From NCBI GenBank assembly GCA_015486425.1, contig WFRQ01000065.1:1-21276 (forward strand): 21,276 nucleotides of DNA. Reading direction: 5' to 3'. The notes beneath the pieces are model-generated. The model was not told the DNA's origin. It saw only the letters and a program-made list of their open reading frames with translations, and did no database searches. Within the stretch, counting starts at the first letter, position 1; each line of letters begins with the position of its first letter. Positions 1 through 6,886 of this stretch are shown here, piece after piece. A program made the translations under genes and the position numbers. Source of the stretch: Deltaproteobacteria bacterium. GTDB taxonomy: Bacteria; Desulfobacterota; Dissulfuribacteria; Dissulfuribacterales; QOAL01.

Positions 1-287
1 AGGGCGTGCGGCTGCAGCGCACCATGCTCGACCTTAGTTTTTCTGACGCATTCAAGGGTGAGCGCATTGCAGATGCATACGAGCGGCTGCTGCTTGAGAT
101 AACCCTTGGCCACCAGGCCCTGTTTGTTCACAGGGCTGAGGTGGAGCGTTCCTGGATATGGATAGATTCCATTCAGGAGGCATGGAAAGAGAGTAATGAG
201 CCGCCGAAGTCCTATCCTGCCGGAAGCTGGGGACCTGTAGGATCCGTGGCGCTTCTTGCCAGGGATGGCAGGGAATGGGAAGAGTAG
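1..287 (+). CDS. zwf: Glucose-6-phosphate 1-dehydrogenase, C-terminal end (partial)
   Basis: This is the last 95 or so codons of zwf, whose 5' part lies outside the window. The frame is open from base 3 and ends at TAG 285-287. The enzyme oxidises glucose-6-phosphate to 6-phosphogluconolactone with NAD(P)+ in the cytoplasm. The visible segment matches the conserved end of the family: DAYERLLLEI, then LFVHRAEVE, then SWIWIDSIQEAW, and the closing YPAGSWGPVGS motif followed by a DGREW tail. The GTG at 6 is internal and is not a start. pgl begins 11 bp downstream, so the two are almost certainly cotranscribed and catalyse consecutive steps. No catalytic residues fall in this part, so the call rests on the C-terminal signature. 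Confidence 0.93.
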   Translation, partial: GVRLQRTMLDLSFSDAFKGERIADAYERLLLEITLGHQALFVHRAEVERSWIWIDSIQEAWKESNEPPKSYPAGSWGPVGSVALLARDGREWEE

Positions 288-298
288 AGGAATAAGGC

Positions 299-994
299 AT
301 GTATAAAATTAATGAGTTCCCTGACCGCCAGACCCTGGTAAATGCGCTGTCTGATGAGATAGCCTCACTGCTTGCAGCAGGGATAGAGAAAAAAGGCAGG
401 GCAAGCCTTGCGGTGTCAGGAGGTTCAACTCCTGTAGCCCTTTTTGAGGAGCTTTCCTCAAAGGATATACCGTGGGAAAAGGTTGTTATTTTTCTTGTTG
501 ATGAGCGCTGGGTGGAGCCAACTGATCCTGATTCCAATGAAAAGCTGGTGCGTGACCATCTGCTGGGAAACAGGGCCGCGGCTGCCACCTTTATCGGTAT
601 GAAAAACAGCGCACCCACTGCAGGTGAAGGAGAAGCAGGGTGCGAGGAGCAGCTTAAAAAGGTGCCTGTTCCATTTGATGTGCTGATACTGGGAATGGGC
701 GGGGACGGTCATACGGCATCCCTGTTTCCCGGAGCGAAAAAACTCCCTGCTGCAACAGATATGAAGTCAGGCAGAACCTGCATGGCCCTTGCTCCATTGA
801 CAGCGCCGCATGAACGTATGAGCCTTACGCTTCCTGTTATACTCTCGGCAGGGAATATATTCCTGCATATTGTTGGGCCTGAAAAAAAGAAAGTGCTTGA
901 AAATGCCCTGTCTGACGGGCCGCCCGAAGAGATGCCCATACGTTTTGTGCTTAGAAATGAAGAGAAGCCGGTAAACGTGTACTGGGCGCCGTAG
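299..994 (+). CDS. pgl: 6-phosphogluconolactonase (SOL/DevB type)
   Basis: The predicted 231-residue protein hydrolyses 6-phosphogluconolactone to 6-phosphogluconate, the step after Zwf. Family motifs are all present: SGGSTP near residue 40, the VDERWV segment near residue 66, and GMGGDGHTASLFPG near residue 136. Length is typical for the DevB-type enzyme. The ATG at 299 has a purine-rich AGAGG at 286-290 overlapping the end of zwf, which supports this start and translational coupling. The gene ends just before a heptamer repeat tract and a perfect palindrome, which may mark the end of the zwf-pgl transcript. Product specificity is inferred from motifs and from the zwf neighbour. Confidence 0.95.
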   Translation: MYKINEFPDRQTLVNALSDEIASLLAAGIEKKGRASLAVSGGSTPVALFEELSSKDIPWEKVVIFLVDERWVEPTDPDSNEKLVRDHLLGNRAAAATFIGMKNSAPTAGEGEAGCEEQLKKVPVPFDVLILGMGGDGHTASLFPGAKKLPAATDMKSGRTCMALAPLTAPHERMSLTLPVILSAGNIFLHIVGPEKKKVLENALSDGPPEEMPIRFVLRNEEKPVNVYWAP

Positions 995-1003
995 AAGTAG
1001 CTC

Positions 1004-1045
1004 AAAGCTGAAAGCTGAAAGCTTAAAGTTCAAGGCTGAAAGTTC
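1004..1045 (+). repeat. Short tandem heptamer tract
   Basis: Six consecutive 7-bp units starting ten bases after the pgl stop: AAAGCTG, AAAGCTG, AAAGCTT, AAAGTTC, AAGGCTG, AAAGTTC. A seventh unit (AAGGTCC) begins at 1046. The units vary at the last four positions but keep the AA(A/G)G start. This is a degenerate microsatellite with no coding role. Its position between the pgl stop and a palindrome suggests a region tolerant of slippage. Confidence 0.8.
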
Positions 1046-1056
1046 AAGGTCCTGCT

Positions 1057-1082
1057 CGTTCCCAAACTCCAGTTTGGGAACG
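1057..1082. repeat. Perfect 26-bp palindrome, dispersed-repeat type
   Basis: Arms CGTTCCCAAACT and AGTTTGGGAACG are perfectly complementary over 12 bp with a 2-base centre. No T-run follows, so it is not a classical rho-independent terminator, although a transcript would fold into a strong hairpin just after pgl. A related palindrome in the opposite orientation lies at 1368-1385. Confidence 0.8.
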
Positions 1083-1138
1083 TACAGCCGGAAGTTCCAG
1101 CTTCCTGACGAGGACAGATTGTCCCACCCCGAGGTATC

Positions 1139-1338
1139 AATAAGGAGGGAGCATTCCCCGTTTGTTCCGCCTTTTCTATTATTGCAGAGGCTGTGTGGCT
1201 TTTTGAGGCTTGTTCTGCGAGAAAACCTGCATGGAACGTTCGTAAGACCTCATAACAGTTTCAGAACCAGTCTCAAAAAGTTACATAGCCGCAGCACGTT
1301 ATGATATTGGGACAAACGGGGAATGCTCCCAATAAGGA
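1139..1338. repeat. 8-bp target-site duplication around MITE family 1, copy 1
   Basis: AATAAGGA occurs at 1139-1146 and again at 1331-1338, directly abutting both ends of the 184-bp element. Exact direct repeats at the element boundaries are what a transposition event leaves behind. Confidence 0.8.
1147..1330 (-). mobile_element. MITE-like element family 1, copy 1 (184 bp)
   Basis: A non-coding element with a perfect 19-bp terminal inverted repeat, GGGAGCATTCCCCGTTTGT, at 1147-1165 and its complement at 1312-1330. The interior is also an imperfect palindrome: GGCTGTGTGGCTTTTTGAG on one arm pairs with CTCAAAAAGTTACATAGCC on the other, so single-stranded copies would fold into one long hairpin. 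The complete element recurs in inverse orientation at 9428-9611 with the same length, no gaps, and about 24 mismatches counted by eye. It is flanked by an 8-bp direct repeat. It has no ORF, so it would need a transposase supplied elsewhere. The IS family is not identifiable from the ends alone. Confidence 0.82.
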
Positions 1339-1367
1339 AAGAAGCAGGAGCTTCAGACCAATAGATA

Positions 1368-1385
1368 CCCAAACTGGAGTTTGGG
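1368..1385. repeat. Palindrome related to 1057-1082, opposite orientation
   Basis: Arms CCCAAACT and AGTTTGGG with GG at the centre. The palindrome at 1057-1082 has CC at its centre, so this copy is on the other strand. Each of the two palindromes also has a GAAG-type/CTTC-type mini-palindrome on its inner side (1090-1105 and 1341-1354). The MITE therefore sits inside a mirror-symmetric frame of older repeats. Confidence 0.65.
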
Positions 1386-1453
1386 CACCAGCAATTACGC
1401 GGAACAGCTACAAAGGCAAAAAAAATGCTGAATAGCGACAAAAAGGAATCATC

Positions 1454-3280
1454 ATGAATCCGGCAATTGAAAAAGTAACTCAGAGAATCATTGAACGAAG
1501 CAAATCCCACAGGGAAGCCTATCTCAGGCGAATTGATGAAAACAGGGGTAAGGGCGTGTTCCGGGACAGCCTGGAGTGTTCCAACCTGGCCCATGACCTT
1601 GCGGCATGCGGAAAGAACTGCCGTCATGCGCTGATGAGAGACGATGTGCCCAACATTGCCATTATCACAGCATATAACGACCTTGTCTCTGCCCACGAGC
1701 CGTACAGGACCTATCCGGAACTGCTGAAAGAGGCAGTGGCAGAGGCAGGTGGAAATGCCCAGGTGGCAGGCGGGGTGCCTGCAATGTGCGACGGCATTAC
1801 ACAGGGAGAGCCCGGCATGGATCTGAGCCTCATAAGCCGTGATGTCATTGCCATGTCAACTGTAATTGCCCTTTGCCATAACGTATTTGACGGGGCCATG
1901 CTGCTTGGAATCTGTGATAAGATACTTCCCGGCCTTCTCATGGGCGCGCTGCAGTTTGGCTACCTTCCCATGATCCTTGTTCCAGGCGGTCCCATGACTT
2001 CAGGCATAGAACACAGTGAAAAGAACAAGGTGCGGGCCCTCTTCGCCCAGGGCAAGGTGGGCAGGAAGGAGATGCTTGAGACCGAGGTCAAGGCATATCA
2101 CAGCCCTGGCACCTGCACATTCTATGGAACAGCCAACTCCAATCAGCTTATGGCCGAGATGCTTGGGATGCACCTTCCGGGCTCATCCTTTGTAAATGCA
2201 AATACTGATCTCCGCAGGGCCCTTACCAGAGCGGCAGCACATCAGGTAACGGGCATGACAAGCCTCGGAGACAGCTACACACCCATAGGCCAGGTAATAA
2301 GCGAAAAATCAGTGGTAAACGCAATGGTGGGCCTCATGGCAAGCGGTGGCTCCACCAACGAGACCATGCACCTCGTAGCCATTGCAAGGGCTGCGGGCGT
2401 GCGGATTGACTGGGCGGATTTCGAGGAGATTTCAGATAATGTCCCCCTGATTGTCCGCATCTATCCCAATGGCAGCGGTGACATAAACACCTTCCAGCAG
2501 GCAGGGGGGATGGCGGTCTTTATCCGCGAGCTTCTTGAAAACGGCATGCTGCACGAGGACGTCATGACTGTTGCAGGAGAGGGCTTCAGGCGGTACACCC
2601 AGCAGCCTGTTCTTGAAGGAGAAGAGGCAGTATGGAAACAGGGACCGGCAGAGAGCAGTGATCCCGGAACCATTGCAACCGTGGCCCGCCCCATGGACAA
2701 GGTTGGTGGCACGAAGATTCTTCAGGGCAACCTGGGCAGGGCAGTAATGAAGATATCAGCGCTTAAGGATGGGGAAAACACCTATGTTGAGGCGCCTGCA
2801 ATGGTATTCCACAGCCAGAAGGAGCTTGAGGACGCCTTTCATGAAGGCAGGCTGGACAGGGACCTTGTTGCAGTTGTGCGTTTCCAGGGGCCGCGGGCAA
2901 ACGGTATGCCAGAGCTTCACAAGCTCATCATGTTCCTTACTGTGGTAATGCAGCGTGGTTACAGGGTCGGGCTTGTGACAGACGGCAGGCTCTCCGGGGC
3001 GTCAGGCACTGTGCCATTTGCCATTCACTGCACGCCTGAGGCTGCTGCAGGGGGGAATATTGCAAGGGTCCAGGACGGCGATGTGATCGTCATGGATGCT
3101 GCAAACAGCCGCCTTGAATTAAAGGTGGATAAACAGGAACTGGAACAGCGCCCATGCGCAAAGGCAGACCTTGAAGGCTCGCATTATGGCCTTGGCAGGC
3201 AGATATTTGCTGCTCTCAGGAAGGAGCAGCTTGGAGCGGATAAAGGGGCATCTGCCATATTCGCATATACAGAGGAGTAA
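1454..3280 (+). CDS. edd: Phosphogluconate dehydratase
   Basis: A 608-residue enzyme of the IlvD/Edd family that dehydrates 6-phosphogluconate to 2-keto-3-deoxy-6-phosphogluconate (KDPG), the committing step of the Entner-Doudoroff pathway, in the cytoplasm. Iron-sulphur cluster cysteines are visible: C154 in GICDKILPG and C221 in SPGTCTFYGTANSNQ, plus C112 in MCDGITQGEPGMDLS. The C-terminal GRLSGASGTVPFAIH segment is typical. Length matches the enteric enzyme. The ATG at 1454 is preceded by AAAAGGA at 1441-1447. eda starts five bases after the stop with a good ribosome site, so the two form an operon. The related dihydroxy-acid dehydratase (IlvD) is the main alternative, but the length, the residue spacing and the eda neighbour favour Edd. 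Confidence 0.97.
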   Translation: MNPAIEKVTQRIIERSKSHREAYLRRIDENRGKGVFRDSLECSNLAHDLAACGKNCRHALMRDDVPNIAIITAYNDLVSAHEPYRTYPELLKEAVAEAGGNAQVAGGVPAMCDGITQGEPGMDLSLISRDVIAMSTVIALCHNVFDGAMLLGICDKILPGLLMGALQFGYLPMILVPGGPMTSGIEHSEKNKVRALFAQGKVGRKEMLETEVKAYHSPGTCTFYGTANSNQLMAEMLGMHLPGSSFVNANTDLRRALTRAAAHQVTGMTSLGDSYTPIGQVISEKSVVNAMVGLMASGGSTNETMHLVAIARAAGVRIDWADFEEISDNVPLIVRIYPNGSGDINTFQQAGGMAVFIRELLENGMLHEDVMTVAGEGFRRYTQQPVLEGEEAVWKQGPAESSDPGTIATVARPMDKVGGTKILQGNLGRAVMKISALKDGENTYVEAPAMVFHSQKELEDAFHEGRLDRDLVAVVRFQGPRANGMPELHKLIMFLTVVMQRGYRVGLVTDGRLSGASGTVPFAIHCTPEAAAGGNIARVQDGDVIVMDAANSRLELKVDKQELEQRPCAKADLEGSHYGLGRQIFAALRKEQLGADKGASAIFAYTEE

Positions 3281-3285
3281 GAACA

Positions 3286-3927
3286 ATGGCAGACAGAAAC
3301 TGGAAGATATCACCCCTTGAAATCGTAAAAACCGGGCCGGTTATACCGGTCATGGTGGTTGAAAAACTTGAATATGCCGTACCAATGGCAAAGGCCCTGC
3401 TTGCAGGCGGTGTCAAGGTACTTGAAATAACCCTCAGGACCCCGGTTGCCATTGATGTTATCCGGGCAATCAGCAGCGAGGTGCCGGATGCCATAGTTGG
3501 TGCGGGAACTGTGCTTACCCCTGAAGAGTTGCACATGGTGGCGGACGCAGGCGGGACCTTTGCCCTGAGCCCCGGCATGACCCCGGCTCTCCTTGAGGCA
3601 GCAAATAACGGCCCCATTGGTTTTATACCAGGCATTGCCACCTCTTCAGAGCTCATGATGGGCATGGAGATGGGCTACGATGTGTTCAAGTTTTTCCCTG
3701 CAGAGGCAGCAGGGGGAGTGAATGCCATCAAGTCAATAGGCGGGCCATTTCCTAAATGCACCTTCTGCCCCACCGGCGGTATCTCTCCATCAAACTACAG
3801 GGACTATCTCGCTCTTGAAAACGTGGCCTGCGTTGGCGGGTCATGGCTTGTCCCAAAAGATGCTGTTCAAAACGGTGAATGGGAGAAGATAACCCGGCTT
3901 GCTCTTGATGCATTAAACCTGAATTGA
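3286..3927 (+). CDS. eda: KDPG aldolase (2-dehydro-3-deoxyphosphogluconate aldolase)
   Basis: The 213-residue class I aldolase cleaves KDPG to pyruvate and glyceraldehyde-3-phosphate, completing the pathway begun by edd. The catalytic glutamate is E47 in LEITLRT and the Schiff-base lysine is K135 in FKFFPAEAAGG. The phosphate-binding segment CPTGGIS follows. Length is normal. The ribosome site AGAGGAG at 3271-3277 lies inside the end of edd, 8 bases before the ATG, so translation of the two genes is probably coupled. Many Eda proteins also act on 4-hydroxy-2-oxoglutarate, but context makes the Entner-Doudoroff role primary. No clear terminator follows. Confidence 0.97.
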   Translation: MADRNWKISPLEIVKTGPVIPVMVVEKLEYAVPMAKALLAGGVKVLEITLRTPVAIDVIRAISSEVPDAIVGAGTVLTPEELHMVADAGGTFALSPGMTPALLEAANNGPIGFIPGIATSSELMMGMEMGYDVFKFFPAEAAGGVNAIKSIGGPFPKCTFCPTGGISPSNYRDYLALENVACVGGSWLVPKDAVQNGEWEKITRLALDALNLN

Positions 3928-4040
3928 GCGTTTCAAAAATGTAATTATTCAGCGTTTCGTCCAAAATTTCGTTTTGCCGGATAACAATAGAAATTGAAAC
4001 ACCTGTAATGAAAATACCAAAAAACTAAAAGGAAAAAGTT

Positions 4041-4451
4041 ATGAAAAAACTGATAATTATAATGATGGTCCTCTTTGCAGCGTCCACGGTGTACGCCGAT
4101 ACCATATATTTTTCAAACGGTGCACAGGTTGAAGGGAATGTCGTATCTCAGAATGATAATACGGTAACCGTCGAGAGCAACGGCAAACAGACAACCTATT
4201 CCATGACAGACATTAAAACTATCCAGCAGCCCCAGAAGATTTCGCCATCCCCTCCACCTATGCAGCCTTCTTCACCACAGACAGCGCCAGATACATATAC
4301 AAACCAGCAGGGGCAGCCTTCTTCCACGACTTCTCAATCCACTCCGCCAGCCGTTATGAGACGCCCCCGTCTTGTGGGGCCGCTTGGTGCAACTGGCGTT
4401 ATCAGGCGGCACGAGCGAAGAGTGGGAAGAAGAGGTGCTACAATTCAGTAA
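4041..4451 (+). CDS. Small secreted protein of unknown function
   Basis: The predicted protein has 136 residues. Residues 1-19 form a signal peptide (KK, a hydrophobic stretch, then VYADT), so export to the periplasm is likely. Residues 20-64 look like a small beta-rich module of the pattern found in many secreted proteobacterial proteins (IYFSNGAQVEGNVVSQND, then TVTVESNGKQTTYSMTDIKTI). A Pro/Gln/Ser/Thr-rich linker follows (about 65-103), then an Arg-rich tail (RRPRL, RRHERRVGRR). I do not recognise a specific family and assign no function. AGGA at 4029-4032 supports the ATG. A MITE-like element is inserted within a few bases of the stop codon, so it may now act as the transcript end. The tail is odd: the C-terminal 30 residues are much more basic than the rest. 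Confidence 0.75.
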   Translation: MKKLIIIMMVLFAASTVYADTIYFSNGAQVEGNVVSQNDNTVTVESNGKQTTYSMTDIKTIQQPQKISPSPPPMQPSSPQTAPDTYTNQQGQPSSTTSQSTPPAVMRRPRLVGPLGATGVIRRHERRVGRRGATIQ

Positions 4452-4456
4452 TTCTC

Positions 4457-4665
4457 AAAGATTCGTATCTGCTCAGGGGGTATTACATCTGCTGCGTTGT
4501 CAGGGGCTCGAAGTACGGGAAGTACGACTTCGCCCCCTCCGCCTTGCATCTGCAGCACCCCCTGAGCAGATACGTGTCAAGCAAAAAAATGTTGTGTGAA
4601 AAACTACTTTCCATTATGGGAATTCATCATTAAAGGGGGGAGGGGGGGAGCAGTTACAAAGATTC
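4457..4665. repeat. 8-bp target-site duplication around MITE family 2, copy 1
   Basis: AAAGATTC occurs at 4457-4464 and 4658-4665, immediately outside the GTATCTGCTC and GAGCAGTTAC ends of the element. The match actually extends to CAAAGATTCG if the outermost element bases are included. Confidence 0.82.
4465..4657 (-). mobile_element. MITE-like element family 2, copy 1 (193 bp)
   Basis: A non-coding element whose outer ends are inverted repeats, GTATCTGCTC at 4465-4474 and GAGCAGTTAC at 4648-4657. A third copy of the end motif lies inside: ACCCCCTGAGCAGATAC ends at 4573 and pairs perfectly with GTATCTGCTCAGGGGGT at 4465-4481. The outer third (about 4574-4657) carries an A/T-rich stretch and a G-run. 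A full-length relative occurs inverted at 12869-13052. Both copies have their own 8-bp flanking direct repeats. An end beginning GTAA (seen in copy 2) together with an 8-bp duplication resembles the IS66 family, so mobilisation by an IS66-type transposase is a reasonable inference. The insertion is five bases after the stop codon of the small secreted-protein gene. Confidence 0.82.
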
Positions 4666-4689
4666 GACATATGGATGGCCGCCTGATTC

Positions 4690-4806
4690 ATGGCAGGTTG
4701 TCCTGATTGCTTGGAATGCAAAAAGATAAAAGGGCAAGACAAAACTGTTTGCAGCAGGTGCGGTTTCCTGCATAACCGGTTAGAGGGGAATAACATAAAT
4801 GGCTGA
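4690..4806 (+). CDS. Putative 38-residue zinc-ribbon micro-protein upstream of pta
   Basis: The ATG at 4690 opens a 38-codon frame ending TGA at 4804-4806. The product has five cysteines in two knuckles: CPDCLEC at residues 4-10 and CSRCG at 21-25. CxxC followed by ten residues and CxxC is a compact zinc-ribbon pattern. The frame overlaps the pta start (ATG 4799) by eight bases, so its translation would deliver ribosomes to pta, and the pta ribosome site lies inside it. An in-frame stop at 4684-4686 makes 4690 the only ATG available. The upstream Shine-Dalgarno is weak (GGATGG at 4673-4678). The cysteine pattern is unlikely by chance but the frame is short, so this could still be spurious. 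No function is assigned. Confidence 0.5.
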   Translation: MAGCPDCLECKKIKGQDKTVCSRCGFLHNRLEGNNING

Positions 4807-6886
4807 TAATCTCTATATCGCAAGCCTTGAGCCAAACAGCGGTAAACTGGTCATTACCCTCGGGGTAATGGAGAGAATTTCCCGCCAGGTAAGGCGGCCC
4901 GGGTTTTTTCGCACTATTTCACCGGTTGCCGCAAATGAAGACAGCCACATAAAGCTGCTTTCAAACAGATTCAACCTGAGTCTTGAACCCCATCAGATGG
5001 TAGGTGTGACACATGAACAGGCCAGGGCATGGGTAGCCGCAGGAGATGAGCGCAGGCTGCTGCGGGAGATTGTGAGCAGGTTCAAGCAGGCGGAAAACCA
5101 GTGTGATTTTCTGCTGTGCGAAGGGCCGGACATAACCCATCTTTCTGATTCCTTTGATTACGGCATATCTATCAGGATTGCCAGGGAACTGGGTACACCT
5201 GCACTCTATGTTGCATCAGGTTTTGAGACTGCTGTCCCTGACCTGCTTGATAACATCAAGGTGGCGGAAAATACCTTTCGCCAACTTGACTGTCCTCTCC
5301 TTGGTGTACTGGTAAACCGTGTTGATCCTGCCCTGCTTTCAGAGGCTGAAAAAGAGCTTAAGGAGCATTTTTCGTCACGTCTTTCCGTTGATCTGCTGCC
5401 TGAGGTAGAGAGCCTCACCTGGCCTGCAATGGAGGATATTGTCCAGGCCCTTGATGCCCGCAGGTTCAGTGGGCCGGAGGAGGGATTGAAGAGGGATGTC
5501 CAGGACATCAAGGTGGCGGCCATGGCCCCTGCCCACTTTCTTGATTATCTGGAAAAGGATGATCTGATAATCACCCCTGGAGACCGTCCGGACATAATCA
5601 TCACCACCCTTGGGGCCGTGGCCTCTGCCAATTATCCTTCGCCTGTTGGCATATTGTTATCCGGGGGCATGTTGCCTGAACCCTCCATTGTGAAACTGCT
5701 TGATGGAACAGGCGGGCTTTCCATCCCGATTTATTATGTGGAAGGTGATACATATCGAACAGCAATGCAGGCTTCAGCCGTCAAGGGCAGGCTGATGCCG
5801 GATAATGAGCGCAAGATAGCCCTGGCCCTTGGAACCTTTGAGTCAAACGTAGATATTCCGGCTCTGGAAGAAAAGATCAGGGTCACTCCTGCCACTACCA
5901 TGTCCCCCCTTATGTTTGAGTATTCCCTTTTTGAGCGTGCCAGAGAGGCGCACAAACATATAGTTCTTCCTGAGGGGGATGATGACCGTATTCTCCAGGC
6001 TGCGGAACTGCTGAGACTCAGGGAAGTGGTGGAACTTACCATTCTGGGCAGTGAAGACAGTATCCGCGCAAGGGCCAATACACTTGGCCTTAAGCTGGAA
6101 GGGGTCAGTTTTGTTGATCCCCGCACCTCTGACCTGCGGGACCAGTTCACTGATATCCTTTTTGAACTGCGTAGGAACAAGGGCATGACCAGGGATAATG
6201 CCTGGGACCTTATGGGGGATGGCAGCTATTTCGGAACCATGATGGTTTACAGGGATATGGCTGACGGCATGGTTTCCGGGGCAGCTCACACCACTGCCAA
6301 TACCATAAGGCCTGCATTTCAGTTTATCCGCACCGCACCGGGTGTGCTGGTGGTGTCCTCAGTTTTTCTGATGTGTATGGATACCAGGGTCCTTGTATAT
6401 GGCGACTGTGCGGTAAACCCCAATCCTGACAGTGAACAGCTTGCTGAAATTGCCATCAGCTCTGCAAACACCGCTGAGTTGTTCGGGATAGAGCCGCTTG
6501 TAGCCATGCTTTCCTACTCAAGCGGATCTTCAGGAGCCGGTGCAGACGTGGAACTGGTTCGAAAGGCTGTGGAAATTGCTCACAGACGCAGACCTGACCT
6601 GAAACTGGACGGCCCCATGCAGTACGATGCTGCAATTGATCCCACAGTGGCGGCAAAAAAGATGCCTGACAGCGAAGTGGCCGGCAGGGCCACGGTATTC
6701 ATATTCCCTGATCTCAACACTGGCAACAACACATACAAGGCAGTGCAGCGTTCATCCGGGGCAGTGGCCATCGGGCCGGTATTGCAGGGGTTGAGAAAAC
6801 CTGTAAATGATCTTTCCCGCGGCTGTCTGGTCCCTGATATCGTTAATACCGTGGCAATCACTGCCATACAGGCGCAGAGCGCATGA
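4799..6886 (+). CDS. pta: Phosphate acetyltransferase (long form)
   Basis: The 695-residue protein interconverts acetyl-CoA plus phosphate with acetyl phosphate plus CoA. It has the three-part layout of long Pta proteins: an N-terminal P-loop-like domain related to BioD (EPNSGK near residue 11), a central DRTGG domain (roughly 210-340) and the catalytic PTA_PTB domain (about 370-695). The catalytic part shows VLPEGDDDRI, SGAAHTTANTIRPA, SYSSGSSGAGAD, YDAAIDP and the LNTGNNTYKAVQR segment. The ATG at 4799 follows AGAGGGGA at 4782-4789. The thioesterase gene overlaps its end by ATGA, and ackA, which uses the acetyl phosphate, follows. The N-terminal domains usually serve allosteric control and assembly in this family. 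Confidence 0.96.
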   Translation: MADNLYIASLEPNSGKLVITLGVMERISRQVRRPGFFRTISPVAANEDSHIKLLSNRFNLSLEPHQMVGVTHEQARAWVAAGDERRLLREIVSRFKQAENQCDFLLCEGPDITHLSDSFDYGISIRIARELGTPALYVASGFETAVPDLLDNIKVAENTFRQLDCPLLGVLVNRVDPALLSEAEKELKEHFSSRLSVDLLPEVESLTWPAMEDIVQALDARRFSGPEEGLKRDVQDIKVAAMAPAHFLDYLEKDDLIITPGDRPDIIITTLGAVASANYPSPVGILLSGGMLPEPSIVKLLDGTGGLSIPIYYVEGDTYRTAMQASAVKGRLMPDNERKIALALGTFESNVDIPALEEKIRVTPATTMSPLMFEYSLFERAREAHKHIVLPEGDDDRILQAAELLRLREVVELTILGSEDSIRARANTLGLKLEGVSFVDPRTSDLRDQFTDILFELRRNKGMTRDNAWDLMGDGSYFGTMMVYRDMADGMVSGAAHTTANTIRPAFQFIRTAPGVLVVSSVFLMCMDTRVLVYGDCAVNPNPDSEQLAEIAISSANTAELFGIEPLVAMLSYSSGSSGAGADVELVRKAVEIAHRRRPDLKLDGPMQYDAAIDPTVAAKKMPDSEVAGRATVFIFPDLNTGNNTYKAVQRSSGAVAIGPVLQGLRKPVNDLSRGCLVPDIVNTVAITAIQAQSA

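Noticed and set aside
52..618. 188-codon minus-strand frame across zwf and pgl
   Set aside because: It is antisense to two genes with clear family motifs, and its composition (Ser/Arg/Pro rich, no domain) is that of a shadow frame.
1057..1082. Rho-independent terminator for zwf-pgl
   Set aside because: The stem is strong, but there is no U-run on either strand and the motif recurs as a dispersed repeat, so I call it a repeat.
1004..1385. CRISPR-like array
   Set aside because: The repeats are either contiguous heptamers or palindromes at irregular spacing. There are no regular spacers of constant length.
1250..1696. 148-codon minus-strand frame over the MITE and the start of edd
   Set aside because: It runs through the palindromic repeat and antisense to the conserved Edd start. 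No recognisable protein.
4574..4657. TTGACA-like promoter reading out of MITE family 2
   Set aside because: The TTGACA on the minus strand (and in copy 2 at 12937-12942) has no acceptable -10 at 15-19 bases downstream.
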